DNA of 64,000 nucleotides from Alphaproteobacteria bacterium (GTDB taxonomy: Bacteria > Pseudomonadota > Alphaproteobacteria > Micropepsales > Micropepsaceae). The stretch's first letter is position 1, and each line of letters begins with the position of its first letter. The translations under genes were made by a program, and so were the position numbers. Of this stretch, positions 43,377 to 52,859 are shown in pieces. The stretch is from positions 310,001 to 374,000 of the forward strand of contig JADHVO010000001.1 of NCBI GenBank assembly GCA_016783965.1, read 5' to 3'. The notes below the pieces were generated by a model. It ran no database searches and was not told the DNA's origin. It worked only from the letters and a program-made list of their open reading frames with translations.

Positions 43377-44015
43377 TCAGGCGGTGCGGGCGCGGTCGAT
43401 GGCGTCGCGCAGGCGTTCCTTTTCCTTCTGCCAGCGGGCCTCTTCGGCCTCGATGCGCTTTTCGATGGCGGCGCGGTCGCGCTCGATGGCGTCAAGCGCC
43501 TCCTGGTGCTGTTCCCGCGCGTTCGCCAGCGCGGTTTCCGCGCGAGCGATGGCAGCCTCTCGCTTCTCATGTTCCTTCTTCGCCGCGGCTTCTTCCTTTG
43601 CCCGTTCGGCAGCGCGTTTCTTCTGTGCCTTCTCGAATTCCGCCTGAGCTTTCTTCCTGGCCGCGGCTTCCGCGTTGGTGTTGTCGTTCGCGGCGTGTGA
43701 CGGCTTCTTCTCAGGCTTCTTTGCGGCCGATTTGGTGGGCCGCTTCTCCCTCGGCTTCTCGAGCGGCAGAGACTTGGGCAACGCCGCGTCTTCCTTGAAC
43801 GGATCGTTCGAGCCCACGGCGCGCTTCAGGACCACACCTGGCCTGGCCATCGTCGCCATCACGGTGGCCGGGTCGTTGGTTTCCTTCGCGAAGCCCTGGG
43901 TGAACAGGTTGTGCGCGCCGCCCCAAGCCTCCAGCGCCGCCTTCATCGACGGCGCCGCAACCGCGAGATCGAAGAACCCGATCGAGGTGATGTAGGTCTT
44001 GAGCGCGCGCGCCAT
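43377..44015 (-). CDS. Coiled-coil protein of unknown function (often labelled TolA-like)
   Basis: 212 residues. The first ~75 form a small domain (MARALKTYITSIGFFDLAV, MKAALEAWGGAHNLFTQGFA, MARPGVVLKRAVG), then a basic Pro/Lys linker, then from about residue 115 to the end a continuous Ala/Glu/Lys/Arg heptad-rich coiled coil with repeated EKRIEAEEARW-type units. The coiled coil resembles TolA only by composition; no membrane anchor exists, so the TolA label is misleading. Its ATG overlaps the AraC-family stop (TGATG), indicating translational coupling. Confidence 0.7.
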   Translation of the reverse strand: MARALKTYITSIGFFDLAVAAPSMKAALEAWGGAHNLFTQGFAKETNDPATVMATMARPGVVLKRAVGSNDPFKEDAALPKSLPLEKPREKRPTKSAAKKPEKKPSHAANDNTNAEAAARKKAQAEFEKAQKKRAAERAKEEAAAKKEHEKREAAIARAETALANAREQHQEALDAIERDRAAIEKRIEAEEARWQKEKERLRDAIDRARTA

Positions 44016-44836
44016 CAGCCGGCCATCGCGGCCGAGTGGTAGTCGGTGCTGCTGCGGTTCGCGAAATAGGTCACCGGAGTCATGCCGGCGAAGTCCCGGA
44101 AGTCGCGGATCATGTGCGACTGGTCGAAATAGCCGTGGCGCTGCGCCGTCTCGCACCAGTCGACGCTCGGCTGCGGGAAGATGCGGGCCAGCAGGCGCTC
44201 GAACCTCGCGATCCGCAGGAACAGCTTCGGCGTCACGCCCACTTCTTCGGTGAAGAGATGGATGAAGCGTTTCATGCTGAGGTCGCTCGCCTTTGCTAGA
44301 TCGGCGGCGCGCACGCGGTGCGGCGCGGGCGTCGCCAGGCACAGCGCCTGCGCAACGGCGGGCGCGTTCGCGAACGGCCGCGGCGCCGCCGCGATCAGCG
44401 CATCGGCCAGGATGCGGAAGCGTTCCGGGATGCTGGACGCCTCCGCGAGCCGTTCCTGGAGCAGCCCTGCATCACAGCCCCAGATGTCCTCCAGCGACAG
44501 GTGCGCATTGCGCAGCTCGCCGGGCGGCGGACGAAAGAACGCGAAGGCGCCACCGGGCCGGAAGCGGACGCGCATGAAGCGCGCCTGGTAGGCGTCGAAA
44601 CCGAACGGCCGGGTCTGTACGCCCGAGAGCGACAGCGCGCCCGTCGACCGGCGCTCCTCCAGCCGTTCTCCGAGATAGGCGTTGAGCCGCGAGCCGCTGA
44701 GCGTGATTTGCAGCGACATGCCCGGTGCCGCCATCGCGCGCCGGCGCTCATCCGTCGGGCAATCGTCCTCCCAGTAGGAGAACGACTCGATCAGCCGGCG
44801 CAGCGGCCTGGGTGGCGGAACCAGCACATACGTCAT
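44015..44836 (-). CDS. AraC family transcriptional regulator
   Basis: 273 residues from ATG 44836. The first ~170 residues are a cupin-like effector region (PGMSLQITLSG, VRFRPGGAFAFFRPP); the C-terminal ~100 contain two helix-turn-helix units, with RAADLAKASDLSMKRFIHLFTEEVGVTPKLFLRIARFERLL as the first and CETAQRHGYFDQSHMIRDFRDFAGMTPVTY as the second, the standard AraC signature. The effector is unknown. It controls probably itself, the downstream coiled-coil gene or the divergent methyltransferase at 44965. Confidence 0.88.
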   Translation of the reverse strand: MTYVLVPPPRPLRRLIESFSYWEDDCPTDERRRAMAAPGMSLQITLSGSRLNAYLGERLEERRSTGALSLSGVQTRPFGFDAYQARFMRVRFRPGGAFAFFRPPPGELRNAHLSLEDIWGCDAGLLQERLAEASSIPERFRILADALIAAAPRPFANAPAVAQALCLATPAPHRVRAADLAKASDLSMKRFIHLFTEEVGVTPKLFLRIARFERLLARIFPQPSVDWCETAQRHGYFDQSHMIRDFRDFAGMTPVTYFANRSSTDYHSAAMAG

Positions 44837-44964
44837 CGGCACCAGTGTGCGCCGCGCCCATGGCCCGGCTCAAGCCGGGGCCGCAGATATGGAAAATTCG
44901 TCCAATCGCGGTTCCGGCGCGGGCGCTAATATCGCATCCGTTGGATTTCGGCTGGAGGGCCGCC

Positions 44965-45660
44965 ATGACCCGCTCCGTGCAGGACGCCATCACCGGTTTC
45001 TGGGGCAGCATTGCCGGCCAGTACGAGGCGCATGCTGGCAACGTCCCGGCGCGCGACAGCGCCGAACTCGGCGAGTGGATCGCGGCGATCCGGGCGCTTC
45101 TGCCCGCGCCGCCGGCGGATGTGCTCGATATCGCGACCGGCACCGGATTCGTCGCGCTGATCGCGGCCGGCCTCGGCCATCGTGTGACCGCCATCGACCT
45201 GGCCCAACCCATGCTCGCGGAGGCGAGGGCGGAAGCCGCGCGCGGCAAGCTGGATGTCGCGTTCCGCACCGGCGATGCCGTCGCGCCCGACTTCCCGCAG
45301 CAGAGCTTCGACGCGATCGTCAACCGGCACCTGTTCTGGACGCTGCGCGATCCCGCCGCCGCGCTGGCCGCGTGGAAGCGGCTGCTGCGGCCCGGTGGGC
45401 GCGTCGTGGTGATCGACGGCTTCTGGTTCGAACCGCTGCGCGACGACAAGCCGGACGAAGGCCTGTTCGAAAGCTTCTACACGCGCGACGTGCGCAAGAC
45501 CCTGCCCGGCTGGCGGTACTTCGACACCAGGCCGGTCGCCGCGCTGTTTGAACAGCACGGATTCAGGAACGTGTCGGTGATCGGCCTCGACGCGATCCAT
45601 CGCGCCGCGGCGACCCCGCCCGGTCCCGAGCCCGGCTACGCGTTATCGGCGTTCGCCTAG
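44965..45660 (+). CDS. Class I SAM-dependent methyltransferase
   Basis: 231 residues. SAM-binding motif I is [15 protein letters not shown], motif II acidic residue in [10 protein letters not shown], motif [19 protein letters not shown], and the post-[18 protein letters not shown] is typical of UbiE/Methyltransf_11. GGAGGG lies 6 nt before the ATG. Substrate (small molecule) is unknown. Divergent from the AraC-family regulator, about 130 bp apart. Stop shared with argF through CTAG at 45657-45660. Confidence 0.88.
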   Translation: MTRSVQDAITGFWGSIAGQYEAHAGNVPARDSAELGEWIAAIRALLPAPPADVLDIATGTGFVALIAAGLGHRVTAIDLAQPMLAEARAEAARGKLDVAFRTGDAVAPDFPQQSFDAIVNRHLFWTLRDPAAALAAWKRLLRPGGRVVVIDGFWFEPLRDDKPDEGLFESFYTRDVRKTLPGWRYFDTRPVAALFEQHGFRNVSVIGLDAIHRAAATPPGPEPGYALSAFA

Positions 45661-46610
45661 CGCGACAGCGCCCACACCAGCACCGCCTTCTGCGCGTGCA
45701 GGCGGTTCTCGGCCTCGTCGAACACGACCGAGTGCGGACCGTCCATTATCTCGTCCGTCACCTCCTCGCCGCGGTGCGCGGGGAGGCAGTGCATGAAGAG
45801 CGCATCCTTCGCCGCGCCCGCCATCAGGTGCTCGTTCACCTGATAGGGCTTGAGCAGGTTGTGGCGGCGGTTGGTGGTGTCCTCGTCGCCCATCGACACC
45901 CATGTGTCGGTCACGACGCAGTCGGCGCCGGCCGCCGCAGCCTCAGGGCTTTCGGTGAACGTCACCTTGGCGCCGTTATGCATCGCCCAGTCGCGGATGA
46001 TGGAGCGCGGTGCGAACTCCTTGGGCGTTGCGATGCGCAGCTCGAAGCCGAACTTCGCCGCGGCGTGCACCCAGCTCGTCTGCACGTTGTTGGAATCGCC
46101 GGTCCAGGCGACGACGCGGCCCCTGATCGGGCCCTTCTTCTCCTCGAACGTCATCACGTCGGTCAGGACCTGGCAGGGATGGCTGGTCTTGGTCATGCCG
46201 TTGATCACCGGCACCGACGCATTGTCCGCCAGCTCATGCAGCATGTCCTGGTCCAGCGTGCGGATCATGATGATGTCGACATAGCGCGACAGAACCCGCG
46301 CCGTGTCCGCCATGGTCTCGCCGCGGCCGAGCTGCATCTCCGCACCCGTCAGCATCAGCGTCTTGCCGCCGAGCTGCTGCATGCCCACGTCGAACGAAAT
46401 GCGCGTGCGCGTCGACGGCTTGTCGAAGATCATCGCCAGCATCTTGCCGGCCAGCGGCTTGTCGGCGTCCTGAGTGCCCTTCGAGAGGCCTGCGCGCGCA
46501 TCCTTGCGCTTGCGCGCGTCCGCGATCAGCGCGTTCAGCGTCGCGCCGTCGAAGTCGCTGAGATCAAGGAAGTGCTTCACGGTGCCCAACTTTCCCGCCG
46601 GCGCGTTCAT
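45657..46610 (-). CDS. argF: Ornithine carbamoyltransferase
   Basis: 317 residues. Carbamoyl-phosphate site STRTRISF, ornithine-specific [10 protein letters not shown], and the central [17 protein letters not shown]. It makes citrulline from ornithine and carbamoyl phosphate in arginine synthesis. The ATG overlaps the argD stop (ATGA at 46607-46610), so argD-argF are translationally coupled, the gene order common in Alphaproteobacteria. HslO often sits next to argF in that class, and it is 3 kb away here on the same strand. Confidence 0.95.
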   Translation of the reverse strand: MNAPAGKLGTVKHFLDLSDFDGATLNALIADARKRKDARAGLSKGTQDADKPLAGKMLAMIFDKPSTRTRISFDVGMQQLGGKTLMLTGAEMQLGRGETMADTARVLSRYVDIIMIRTLDQDMLHELADNASVPVINGMTKTSHPCQVLTDVMTFEEKKGPIRGRVVAWTGDSNNVQTSWVHAAAKFGFELRIATPKEFAPRSIIRDWAMHNGAKVTFTESPEAAAAGADCVVTDTWVSMGDEDTTNRRHNLLKPYQVNEHLMAGAAKDALFMHCLPAHRGEEVTDEIMDGPHSVVFDEAENRLHAQKAVLVWALSR

Positions 46611-47812
46611 GCCGCCACCGTGGTCTTCTGCGTTTCGAAATCCTTCGCCGCGTCGGACAGCAGCTTCACCGCCTCGCGCACTTGTTCCTCGGTAATGACG
46701 AGCGGAGGCAACAGGCGCACCACGTTTTCGCCCGCGCCGACGATCAGCAGGCCATGCTTGCGCGCCGCAGCCACGAAGTCGGTGTTCGGCACGCGCATCT
46801 TGAGGCCCAGCATCAGCCCCTGCCCGCGCAACTCCTCGAACACCGAAGGATGCTCCGCGATCAGCCCCGCGAGCTGCTGGCGCATATACGACCCGACGCT
46901 CTGCACGTGATCGAGGAAGCCGGGCTCCAGCACCATGCCGATCGCCTCGTTGCCGACCGCCATGCCGAGCGGATTGCCGCCATAGGTCGAGCCGTGCGTG
47001 CCCGCCGTCATGCCCTTCGCCGCTTCCGCGGTGGCCAGGCAGGCGCCCAGCGGAAAGCCGCCGCCGATGCCCTTGGCCACGCACATGATGTCCGGCGTCA
47101 CGCCGACCCATTCATGCGCGAAGAACTTGCCGGTGCGGCCGACGCCGCACTGGATCTCGTCGAAGATCAGCAGCAGGCCATGCTCATCGCAGATCTTGCG
47201 CAAGCTCCGCAGGAATTCAGGCGGCATCGGATGCAGGCCGCCTTCGCCCTGGATCGGCTCGATCATCAACGCGGCGGTCGCCGGCGTGATCGCGGCTTCC
47301 AGCGCCTTCAGGTCGTTCGGCGGCACCTGGTCGAAACCTTCGACCTTCGGCCCGAAGCCTTCGAGATACTTCTCTTGCCCGCCGGCGGCGATGCCGGCCA
47401 GCGTGCGGCCGTGGAAGGCGCCAGCAAAGGTGATGATGCGGAACTTCTCCGGATGGCCGTTCACGAAGTGATAGCGGCGCGCCATCTTGAAGGCGCACTC
47501 GCACGCTTCCGCGCCCGAATTGGTGAAGAACGCGGTGTCGGCGAAGGTCGAGTCGACCAGCTTCTTCGACAGCGATTCCTGCCCAGGCACCCGGTAGAGG
47601 TTGGAGGTGTGCCACAGCCGATTCGCCTGGGTCGTGAGCGCATTCACCAGACGCGGGTGGGCATGGCCGAACGCGTTCACCGCGATGCCGGCGCCGAAGT
47701 CCAGGTATCGGCGGCCATCCTCGGCGAAGAGATAGGGTCCTTCGCCCCGAACGAACGCGACGTCCGCCCGGTTGTAGGTGGGCAATACCGAGGGAAACAC
47801 TGGACTCTCCAT
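46607..47812 (-). CDS. argD: Acetylornithine aminotransferase
   Basis: 401 residues, class III PLP aminotransferase. PLP phosphate contacts in [32 protein letters not shown] with the PLP-ring Asp, and the Schiff-base Lys in [14 protein letters not shown]. It transaminates N-acetylglutamate semialdehyde to N-acetylornithine; the ArgD/SucD-type enzyme also serves lysine synthesis in many bacteria. The start is the first ATG, 205 bp divergent from gcrA, a region that should contain both promoters. Confidence 0.94.
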   Translation of the reverse strand: MESPVFPSVLPTYNRADVAFVRGEGPYLFAEDGRRYLDFGAGIAVNAFGHAHPRLVNALTTQANRLWHTSNLYRVPGQESLSKKLVDSTFADTAFFTNSGAEACECAFKMARRYHFVNGHPEKFRIITFAGAFHGRTLAGIAAGGQEKYLEGFGPKVEGFDQVPPNDLKALEAAITPATAALMIEPIQGEGGLHPMPPEFLRSLRKICDEHGLLLIFDEIQCGVGRTGKFFAHEWVGVTPDIMCVAKGIGGGFPLGACLATAEAAKGMTAGTHGSTYGGNPLGMAVGNEAIGMVLEPGFLDHVQSVGSYMRQQLAGLIAEHPSVFEELRGQGLMLGLKMRVPNTDFVAAARKHGLLIVGAGENVVRLLPPLVITEEQVREAVKLLSDAAKDFETQKTTVAA

Positions 47813-47909
47813 GGCTTGGCCAGAGGCAGGACTGTGGAAACCCGACGGTCCGGGCGGGTCTTATCACTCTATTCACCGAGCGTCACAAGCGAATGGCTCC
47901 CATGCGTGC

Positions 47910-47930
47910 GACTCGCCTTGTTGTGGACAA
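47910..47930. promoter_or_regulatory. Candidate DnaA box and GANTC site upstream of gcrA
   Basis: TGTGGACAA (47922-47930) is the reverse complement of TTGTCCACA, one base from the DnaA consensus TTATCCACA. GACTC (47910-47914) is a GANTC site for CcrM adenine methylation. Both lie about 90-110 bp before the gcrA ATG. In Caulobacter gcrA transcription depends on DnaA, so the placement is meaningful, but single sites of this length occur by chance. Confidence 0.45.
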
Positions 47931-48017
47931 GGGCTAGCGGCGACCCCGGAATGCTTGTGCGTTTACGTTGGCGCGATACGATATCTAGTATCCTGAGAAC
48001 ACAAGGGGAGCCCGGAT

Positions 48018-48476
48018 ATGACGCAGTTGCTGAACTGGACAGATGATCGGGTGGAGCAGCTCAAGAACCTTTGGACGGAAGGCCTGTCCGCCAGCCAGAT
48101 CGCCCGTGCTCTCGGCGGCGTCACTCGCAACGCCGTGATCGGCAAGGTGCACCGCCTGGGCCTGGCCGGCCGCGCCAGCCCGTCCCGCAGCGAGCGCCCG
48201 CGCCTGCCGATGGCGCCCAAGGTCTCGCTCCGCCAGCACACCCCGCCCGCGCCAGTGGTGGAGGAAGACCCGATCACCCTGGACGACGGCAACCACGCCA
48301 CGGTGCTGACGATCAACGACCGCATGTGCCGCTGGCCGATCGGCGATCCTTCCGCGGACGAATTCCACTTCTGCGGCCGCTCGCCCAAATCGGGCTCGCC
48401 GTACTGCGAAGCGCATGCGCGCAAGGCGTACCAGCCGCAGCAGACGCGCCGCGACAAGGGACGTATGGCGAGCTAA
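48018..48476 (+). CDS. gcrA: GcrA cell-cycle regulator
   Basis: 152 residues. The N-terminal helix-turn-helix-like DNA-binding region LNWTDDRVEQLKNLWTEGLSASQIARALG, followed by TRNAVIGKVHRLGLAGR, is the GcrA signature; a Pro-rich linker leads to the C-terminal CRWPIGDP ... FHFCGRSP ... YCEAHARKAY domain that contacts sigma-70. GcrA recognises promoters with methylated GANTC sites and activates cell-cycle genes in Caulobacter and relatives. It is conserved across Alphaproteobacteria except Rickettsiales-like reduced genomes, which places the host. AAGGGGAG precedes the ATG. Confidence 0.95.
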   Translation: MTQLLNWTDDRVEQLKNLWTEGLSASQIARALGGVTRNAVIGKVHRLGLAGRASPSRSERPRLPMAPKVSLRQHTPPAPVVEEDPITLDDGNHATVLTINDRMCRWPIGDPSADEFHFCGRSPKSGSPYCEAHARKAYQPQQTRRDKGRMAS

Positions 48477-48493
48477 GGCAGGCTGACGTGACG

Positions 48494-48515
48494 GCGGGCG
48501 GTTCGGGCCGCCCGC
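48494..48515 (+). terminator. Strong hairpin after gcrA
   Basis: GCGGGCGG-TTCGGG-CCGCCCGC, a perfect 8-bp GC stem with a 6-base loop, begins 17 bp after the gcrA stop. It lacks a T run, so it may be a weak intrinsic terminator or an mRNA 3' stabiliser. Confidence 0.5.
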
Positions 48516-48579
48516 GATGTCAATTCTTGAAACAACGGGTGTTATCGCGTTCTCTCGCTCGAAAGAACGGGAGGACGCG

Positions 48580-49059
<480 letters not shown>

Positions 49060-50007
49060 ATGCCGCGCGAGCGCTGGACGCGCCAGACGGCGTTTCTCGA
49101 AGTGAGCGAGAACGAAGCAGCCGCGTTGTTGCTTCCACTTGGCAGTGCATCCATCGCATCGCTCGAAACGCTGCTCGGCGGGCATTCGAACACCAACATC
49201 CGGGTGCGGCGGCATAGAGCCGATGACGTCGTTCTGCGCCTCTACCAGCGCGATCCCGCACAGGCGCGCAAGGAAGCCGCCATCGCCGCGCTGATCGCGG
49301 GCAGGGTTCCGGCGCCGCGCTATCTGCATGTCGGGGAACGCGAGAACGGCCAGACCTACGCGGTGGTCGAATGGGTCGACGGCGCGCCGCTGCAACCGCG
49401 GGTGCGCGGCACAAGCGACGAGGAACTTGCCCGCGCCGGACATGACATCGGCCGCGGCCTGGCCGGCATCCACAGCTTCACCTTCGACAAGGCCGGCTTC
49501 CTTGGCCCCGATCTCGTCATCACGCCGTTCCCCGGCGGTGCGTCGAATGCAGGGTTCCTCGAACAATGCTTCGCCGGCATCGGCGGCGAGCGGCTGGGCC
49601 GCGATCTGGCACAAGAAGTCATCGCTTATGCCCGCGCAAACGAACCTCGCGCGGCCGTGTGGAACGACCCGCCGCGCCTGACCCATTTCGATTTCGGCTC
49701 CAGCAACATCCTGGTGCGCGACGACTTCTCGCTCGCCGGTATCGTGGACTGGGAATTCGCGGCTGCGGCTTCACCTGCGCCGGACTTCGGCAATCTGCTG
49801 CGCCCGCCGCTGGGCCACTCGACCGCCTTCATCGAAGCGCTGGAAGAGGGCTATCGCGACGCCGACGGCTTCCTGCCCGACGACTGGCGCGGCCTCACGC
49901 GCCTCGCCGACATGGGCGCTTGGGCGGAGTTCCTTTCCCGCCCGCAGATCAGCAATGCGCTGATCGAGGATGCGCGACAGATTCTGCGGCTGACCGTGCA
50001 GGGGTGA
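49060..50007 (+). CDS. Phosphotransferase (APH/choline kinase-like) family protein
   Basis: 315 residues. Kinase fold with the nucleotide lobe around HSNTNIRVRRHRADDVVLRLYQRD, hinge VVEWVDGAPLQ, catalytic loop LTHFDFGSSNILV (H-x-D-x4-N preserved although the usual HGD is HFD) and metal site IVDWEFAAAASPAPDFGN. The substrate is unknown; a small-molecule kinase acting on aminoglycosides, choline or a cellular metabolite are all possible. ATG follows the gpx stop with no gap. It is unrelated in detail to the APH protein at 33550. Confidence 0.83.
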   Translation: MPRERWTRQTAFLEVSENEAAALLLPLGSASIASLETLLGGHSNTNIRVRRHRADDVVLRLYQRDPAQARKEAAIAALIAGRVPAPRYLHVGERENGQTYAVVEWVDGAPLQPRVRGTSDEELARAGHDIGRGLAGIHSFTFDKAGFLGPDLVITPFPGGASNAGFLEQCFAGIGGERLGRDLAQEVIAYARANEPRAAVWNDPPRLTHFDFGSSNILVRDDFSLAGIVDWEFAAAASPAPDFGNLLRPPLGHSTAFIEALEEGYRDADGFLPDDWRGLTRLADMGAWAEFLSRPQISNALIEDARQILRLTVQG

Positions 50008-50029
50008 GTCGGAGATCCAGGTCCGGCCA

Positions 50030-50067
50030 AAGAAGAACCCTGGGCCGGCTGACCCAGGGTCCTTCTT
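50030..50067. terminator. Bidirectional terminator between convergent genes
   Basis: AAGAAGAACCCTGGG (50030-50044), loop of 8, CCCAGGGTCCTTCTT (50053-50067): a 15-bp stem with one mismatch, flanked by A-rich and T-rich ends, so it works on either strand. It separates the phosphotransferase gene (+) and the porin-like gene (-). Confidence 0.8.
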
Positions 50068-50082
50068 CCACGCTGATGGAAT

Positions 50083-50850
50083 TCAGATGTCGACCGTGAT
50101 CACAAAGCGGACCATGTTCTCGGTCAGGCTCGCGCGGTGCGTGAACACATTTGTCGGAAACGCGATCGGCGGCGAGAACGCCGTCAGGTTCGCGCTCGTG
50201 CCGCCGACGCTGCCAAAATCCGCGTAAAGGTCTTCGAGCCGCACCGAAATGCCGTCGAAATGCCGCTCGATGCCGCCGCCGATGGTCCAGGACGTCGACG
50301 TCTTCTTGAAGATTCCGGTCTCATGCGCCGTCGCGAACGTATCATTGAAGACGAAGCTCGCCTTCTCATCGGTCAGGGCCAATCCGCCGGTCACATAAGC
50401 CAGCCAGTTAGACCATGCATAGCCAAGCCGCGGACGCGCCGTGAACAGCCAGCTGGTTCTTACTTTCGTCTGGATATCGAATTGTGTGGACGTGCAGCAC
50501 GGATAGATCGCGCCGCCGCCGCCAAGCGCCGTAACATCGTTGATACCGTAGTCGACTTCGAGTCCGCCAACCCAGTTCTCGTCGAACTGCCAGTTGTATC
50601 CAGCCAAGACGCCGGCGTTGTAGCCGGTGCCGTCGGTCGAATGCGAGCCCGCGGTGGCGATGGCCGGCACACTCGAGGCGGCGAAATAGCCGGTCGGGGA
50701 GAACACCGTGGTGGTGGTCGCATGCCCCCGCGCTTGGCCCGGGCCTGCAAAGCCACCGACATAGAATCCTTCCCAACTGGCTGCCGTAGCGGCCGACGAC
50801 GCCCCCGCTGTCAGCACGACGGCTGTCAGAAGACCTGCAAGCGCTTTCAT
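50083..50850 (-). CDS. Porin-like outer-membrane beta-barrel protein
   Basis: 255 residues, signal peptide at residues 1-23 (MKALAGLLTAVVLTAGASSA). The mature start SWEGFYVGGFAGPG, the repeated Gly-aromatic strands and the last strand MVRFVITVDI fit the 8-stranded OmpA-like/Omp25-type porin family common in Alphaproteobacteria. Two adjacent cysteines (YPCCTS) in an extracellular loop are unusual for this family. AAGGGGGGAT lies before ATG 50850; longer readings upstream are noise. Function may be adhesion or permeability. Confidence 0.83.
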   Translation of the reverse strand: MKALAGLLTAVVLTAGASSAATAASWEGFYVGGFAGPGQARGHATTTTVFSPTGYFAASSVPAIATAGSHSTDGTGYNAGVLAGYNWQFDENWVGGLEVDYGINDVTALGGGGAIYPCCTSTQFDIQTKVRTSWLFTARPRLGYAWSNWLAYVTGGLALTDEKASFVFNDTFATAHETGIFKKTSTSWTIGGGIERHFDGISVRLEDLYADFGSVGGTSANLTAFSPPIAFPTNVFTHRASLTENMVRFVITVDI

Positions 50851-51344
50851 CTTATCCCCCCTTAATGTGTGAACGCTGCCAACAAGATACCAGATTGAGG
50901 AGGTTTTGCTAGCTGCTGGCACTTGCCCTGTGACGGAGTCGATTTGGTCCCGCCGGCCGGCCAGCCGGGTACCGAATCGGGCCACGGCGCGCGGTAGCAC
51001 ACCGATGGGATGCTGTCGGGCGCAGCGCACCTTCCGCAACCAGCAGTTGATCGCCGCGGCCAATGGCGTGAAGGCGGAGCGCCCCCCGCCCGAGAATCCC
51101 ATGGGCACGCCATGAAAGTAATGGAGCCTGGCGATCCGAACAGCGACACCTTGAATTCGCTCGTGAGCACGCTGGGATCGACCAGCGACGCCTCCTCGCC
51201 GCCGCCAATCTGTGACGGAACGAACTTCGCCTCGCTCGCGAGCGTTAGGACCGGAACTCCGAGGCCAGGCCATCAGAAGTCGCGGCGGATGGCAGGGACG
51301 GCAAACATAGGCGAAGGACGGCACGCCCGCCCGTCACGTACAGC
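50851..51344. other. Gene-free stretch between porin-like gene and phoB
   Basis: About 490 bp with no supported gene. Frames on both strands are compositional; none has a ribosome site or recognisable family. The left end holds the promoter and GGGGGGAT ribosome site of the porin-like gene. The remainder may include an untranslated tail after phoB or decayed sequence. Confidence 0.5.
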
Positions 51345-52052
51345 TCAGTTGGCCGCAGCGATGGCGTCGTCGAGCGAGTAGCCGGCCGACCGCACGGTGC
51401 GGATCGGGTCCTTCACGCCGTCGATGTTCAGTGCCTTGCGCAGGCGGCCGACATGCACGTCCACGGTGCGCGCCTCGACATAGACGTCCGAACCCCACAC
51501 CGCGTCCAGAAGCTGCTCGCGGCTGAACACGCGGCCCGGATGCTGGATCAGGTGGTCGAGCAGCTTGTACTCGGTCGGGCCCAGATGCACTTCCTTGCCG
51601 GCACGGCGAACGCGATGCGCGGCGCGGTCCATCTCGATGTCGCCGATCGCGATGGTGTCGGGCGCGAGGCTCGGGCGGATTCGGCGCATCACGGCGCGCA
51701 CGCGGGCCATCAGCTCGTCCACGCCGAACGGCTTGGTGACGTAGTCGTCAGCGCCGGTGTCGAGGCCGCGGATGCGGTCGGTTTCCTCGCCGCGCGCGGT
51801 GATCATGATGATCGGCACGTTGCGCGTCTCCTGGCGGCTGCGCAGGCGGCGGCAGACCTCGATGCCGGAAAGCTGCGGCATCATCCAGTCGAGCAGCACG
51901 AGGTCGGGCTTCTCTTCCGAGGCGATCAGCAGGGCTTCTTCGCCGTCCTTGGCTTCGAGGACGCGATAGCCTTCGCGCTCCAGGTTGTAGCGCAACAGCG
52001 TGACCAGCGCGCCTTCGTCTTCCGCGACAAGAACCGTGGGCTTTACGCTCAT
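51345..52052 (-). CDS. phoB: Phosphate regulon response regulator
   Basis: 235 residues, OmpR/PhoB type. Receiver acidic pocket ED at 11-12, phosphorylated Asp55 in LVLLDWMMPQ, signalling Thr in MITARGE and Lys in YVTKPFG; the C-terminal winged helix (LGPTEYKLLDHLIQHPGRVFSREQLLDAVWG, then VDVHVGRLRKALN) binds Pho boxes. It activates phosphate-starvation genes when phosphorylated by PhoR. The ATG overlaps the phoU stop (ATGA). Confidence 0.95.
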   Translation of the reverse strand: MSVKPTVLVAEDEGALVTLLRYNLEREGYRVLEAKDGEEALLIASEEKPDLVLLDWMMPQLSGIEVCRRLRSRQETRNVPIIMITARGEETDRIRGLDTGADDYVTKPFGVDELMARVRAVMRRIRPSLAPDTIAIGDIEMDRAAHRVRRAGKEVHLGPTEYKLLDHLIQHPGRVFSREQLLDAVWGSDVYVEARTVDVHVGRLRKALNIDGVKDPIRTVRSAGYSLDDAIAAAN

Positions 52053-52765
52053 GCCTTATCCTCGAAGTGGATGGCGGTGCTGCTGGTCGTATCCGCCTTC
52101 GGCCGGTTGGCCGACAGATGATCGGCGCGCACCATGTGATAGACAACCTCGGCGATATTGGTCGCGTGGTCGCCGCAGCGCTCGATGTTCTTTGCGATGA
52201 ACAGAAGATGCGTGGATGAACCGATCGTGCGCGGGTCCTCCATCATGTAGGTCAGGAGCTCGCGGAACAGGCTGTTGTAGGTCTCGTCAATCTCGCCGTC
52301 CTGCTTCCACACAGCTTCGGCCGCTTCCGCGTTGCGGTCGGAGTAGGCGTCCAGCACCTGCTTGAGCTGGCTGAGCGCCTGCTTGCCCATGCGGGCCAGC
52401 GAGGTGGTGAGGCGGATTGGCGGCTCGCGGTTCAGCACGATCGCGCGCTTGGCGATGTTCTTGGCGAGGTCGCCGATTCGCTCGAGTTCGCTGGCGATCT
52501 TGATCGCCGCCAGCGTCTCGCGCAGGTCCACCGCCAGCGGCTGGCGCAGCGCCAGCAGCTTCATGGCGCGGTCTTCGACGTCGAGCTGGAGCGCATCGAT
52601 CTGGCTGTCGCCGCCCACGGCATTCTCCGCGAGCACGGTGTCGCGACGCGCCACTCCGTCCACCGCCGCCGCGAACTGGGCTTCGGCCAGGCCGCCCATC
52701 TGGGCGATGCTGGACGACAACGCTTCGAGCTGTTCGCTGAAGGCCTTAACTGTGTGCTCGTTCAT
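52049..52765 (-). CDS. phoU: Phosphate transport regulator
   Basis: 238 residues made of two three-helix repeats. Metal-binding ExxxD-type helices are seen in SELERIGDLAKNIAKRA and NIERCGDHATNIAEVVYH, a conserved pair in PhoU. PhoU represses PhoR signalling together with the Pst transporter when phosphate is plentiful. Its upstream region contains a three-repeat Pho box. No pstSCAB genes lie between it and phoR. Confidence 0.95.
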   Translation of the reverse strand: MNEHTVKAFSEQLEALSSSIAQMGGLAEAQFAAAVDGVARRDTVLAENAVGGDSQIDALQLDVEDRAMKLLALRQPLAVDLRETLAAIKIASELERIGDLAKNIAKRAIVLNREPPIRLTTSLARMGKQALSQLKQVLDAYSDRNAEAAEAVWKQDGEIDETYNSLFRELLTYMMEDPRTIGSSTHLLFIAKNIERCGDHATNIAEVVYHMVRADHLSANRPKADTTSSTAIHFEDKA

Positions 52766-52830
52766 TTGTTTATGTCCGACTCTGCGCGAAGGGGCGCACG
52801 CCGTGATTAGCCCTAGCAGCTACCGGCTAT

Positions 52831-52859
52831 GCGACACTTTTATAACAGTTCGGTGACAC
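52831..52859 (-). promoter_or_regulatory. Pho box (three 11-bp repeats) ahead of phoU-phoB
   Basis: Read on the minus strand: GTGTCAC-CGAA-CTGTTAT-AAAA-GTGTCGC. Three 7-base units, each near CTGTCAY, with 4-base A/T-containing spacers, give the 11-bp periodicity of PhoB sites. It overlaps the phoR stop codon (52840-52842) and ends 65 bp before the phoU start, so it would drive an internal, self-activated phoU-phoB transcript. Confidence 0.7.

Noticed and set aside
50851..51344. Minus-strand frames between the porin-like gene and phoB
   Set aside because: No ribosome site, no motif and atypical composition; treated as noncoding.
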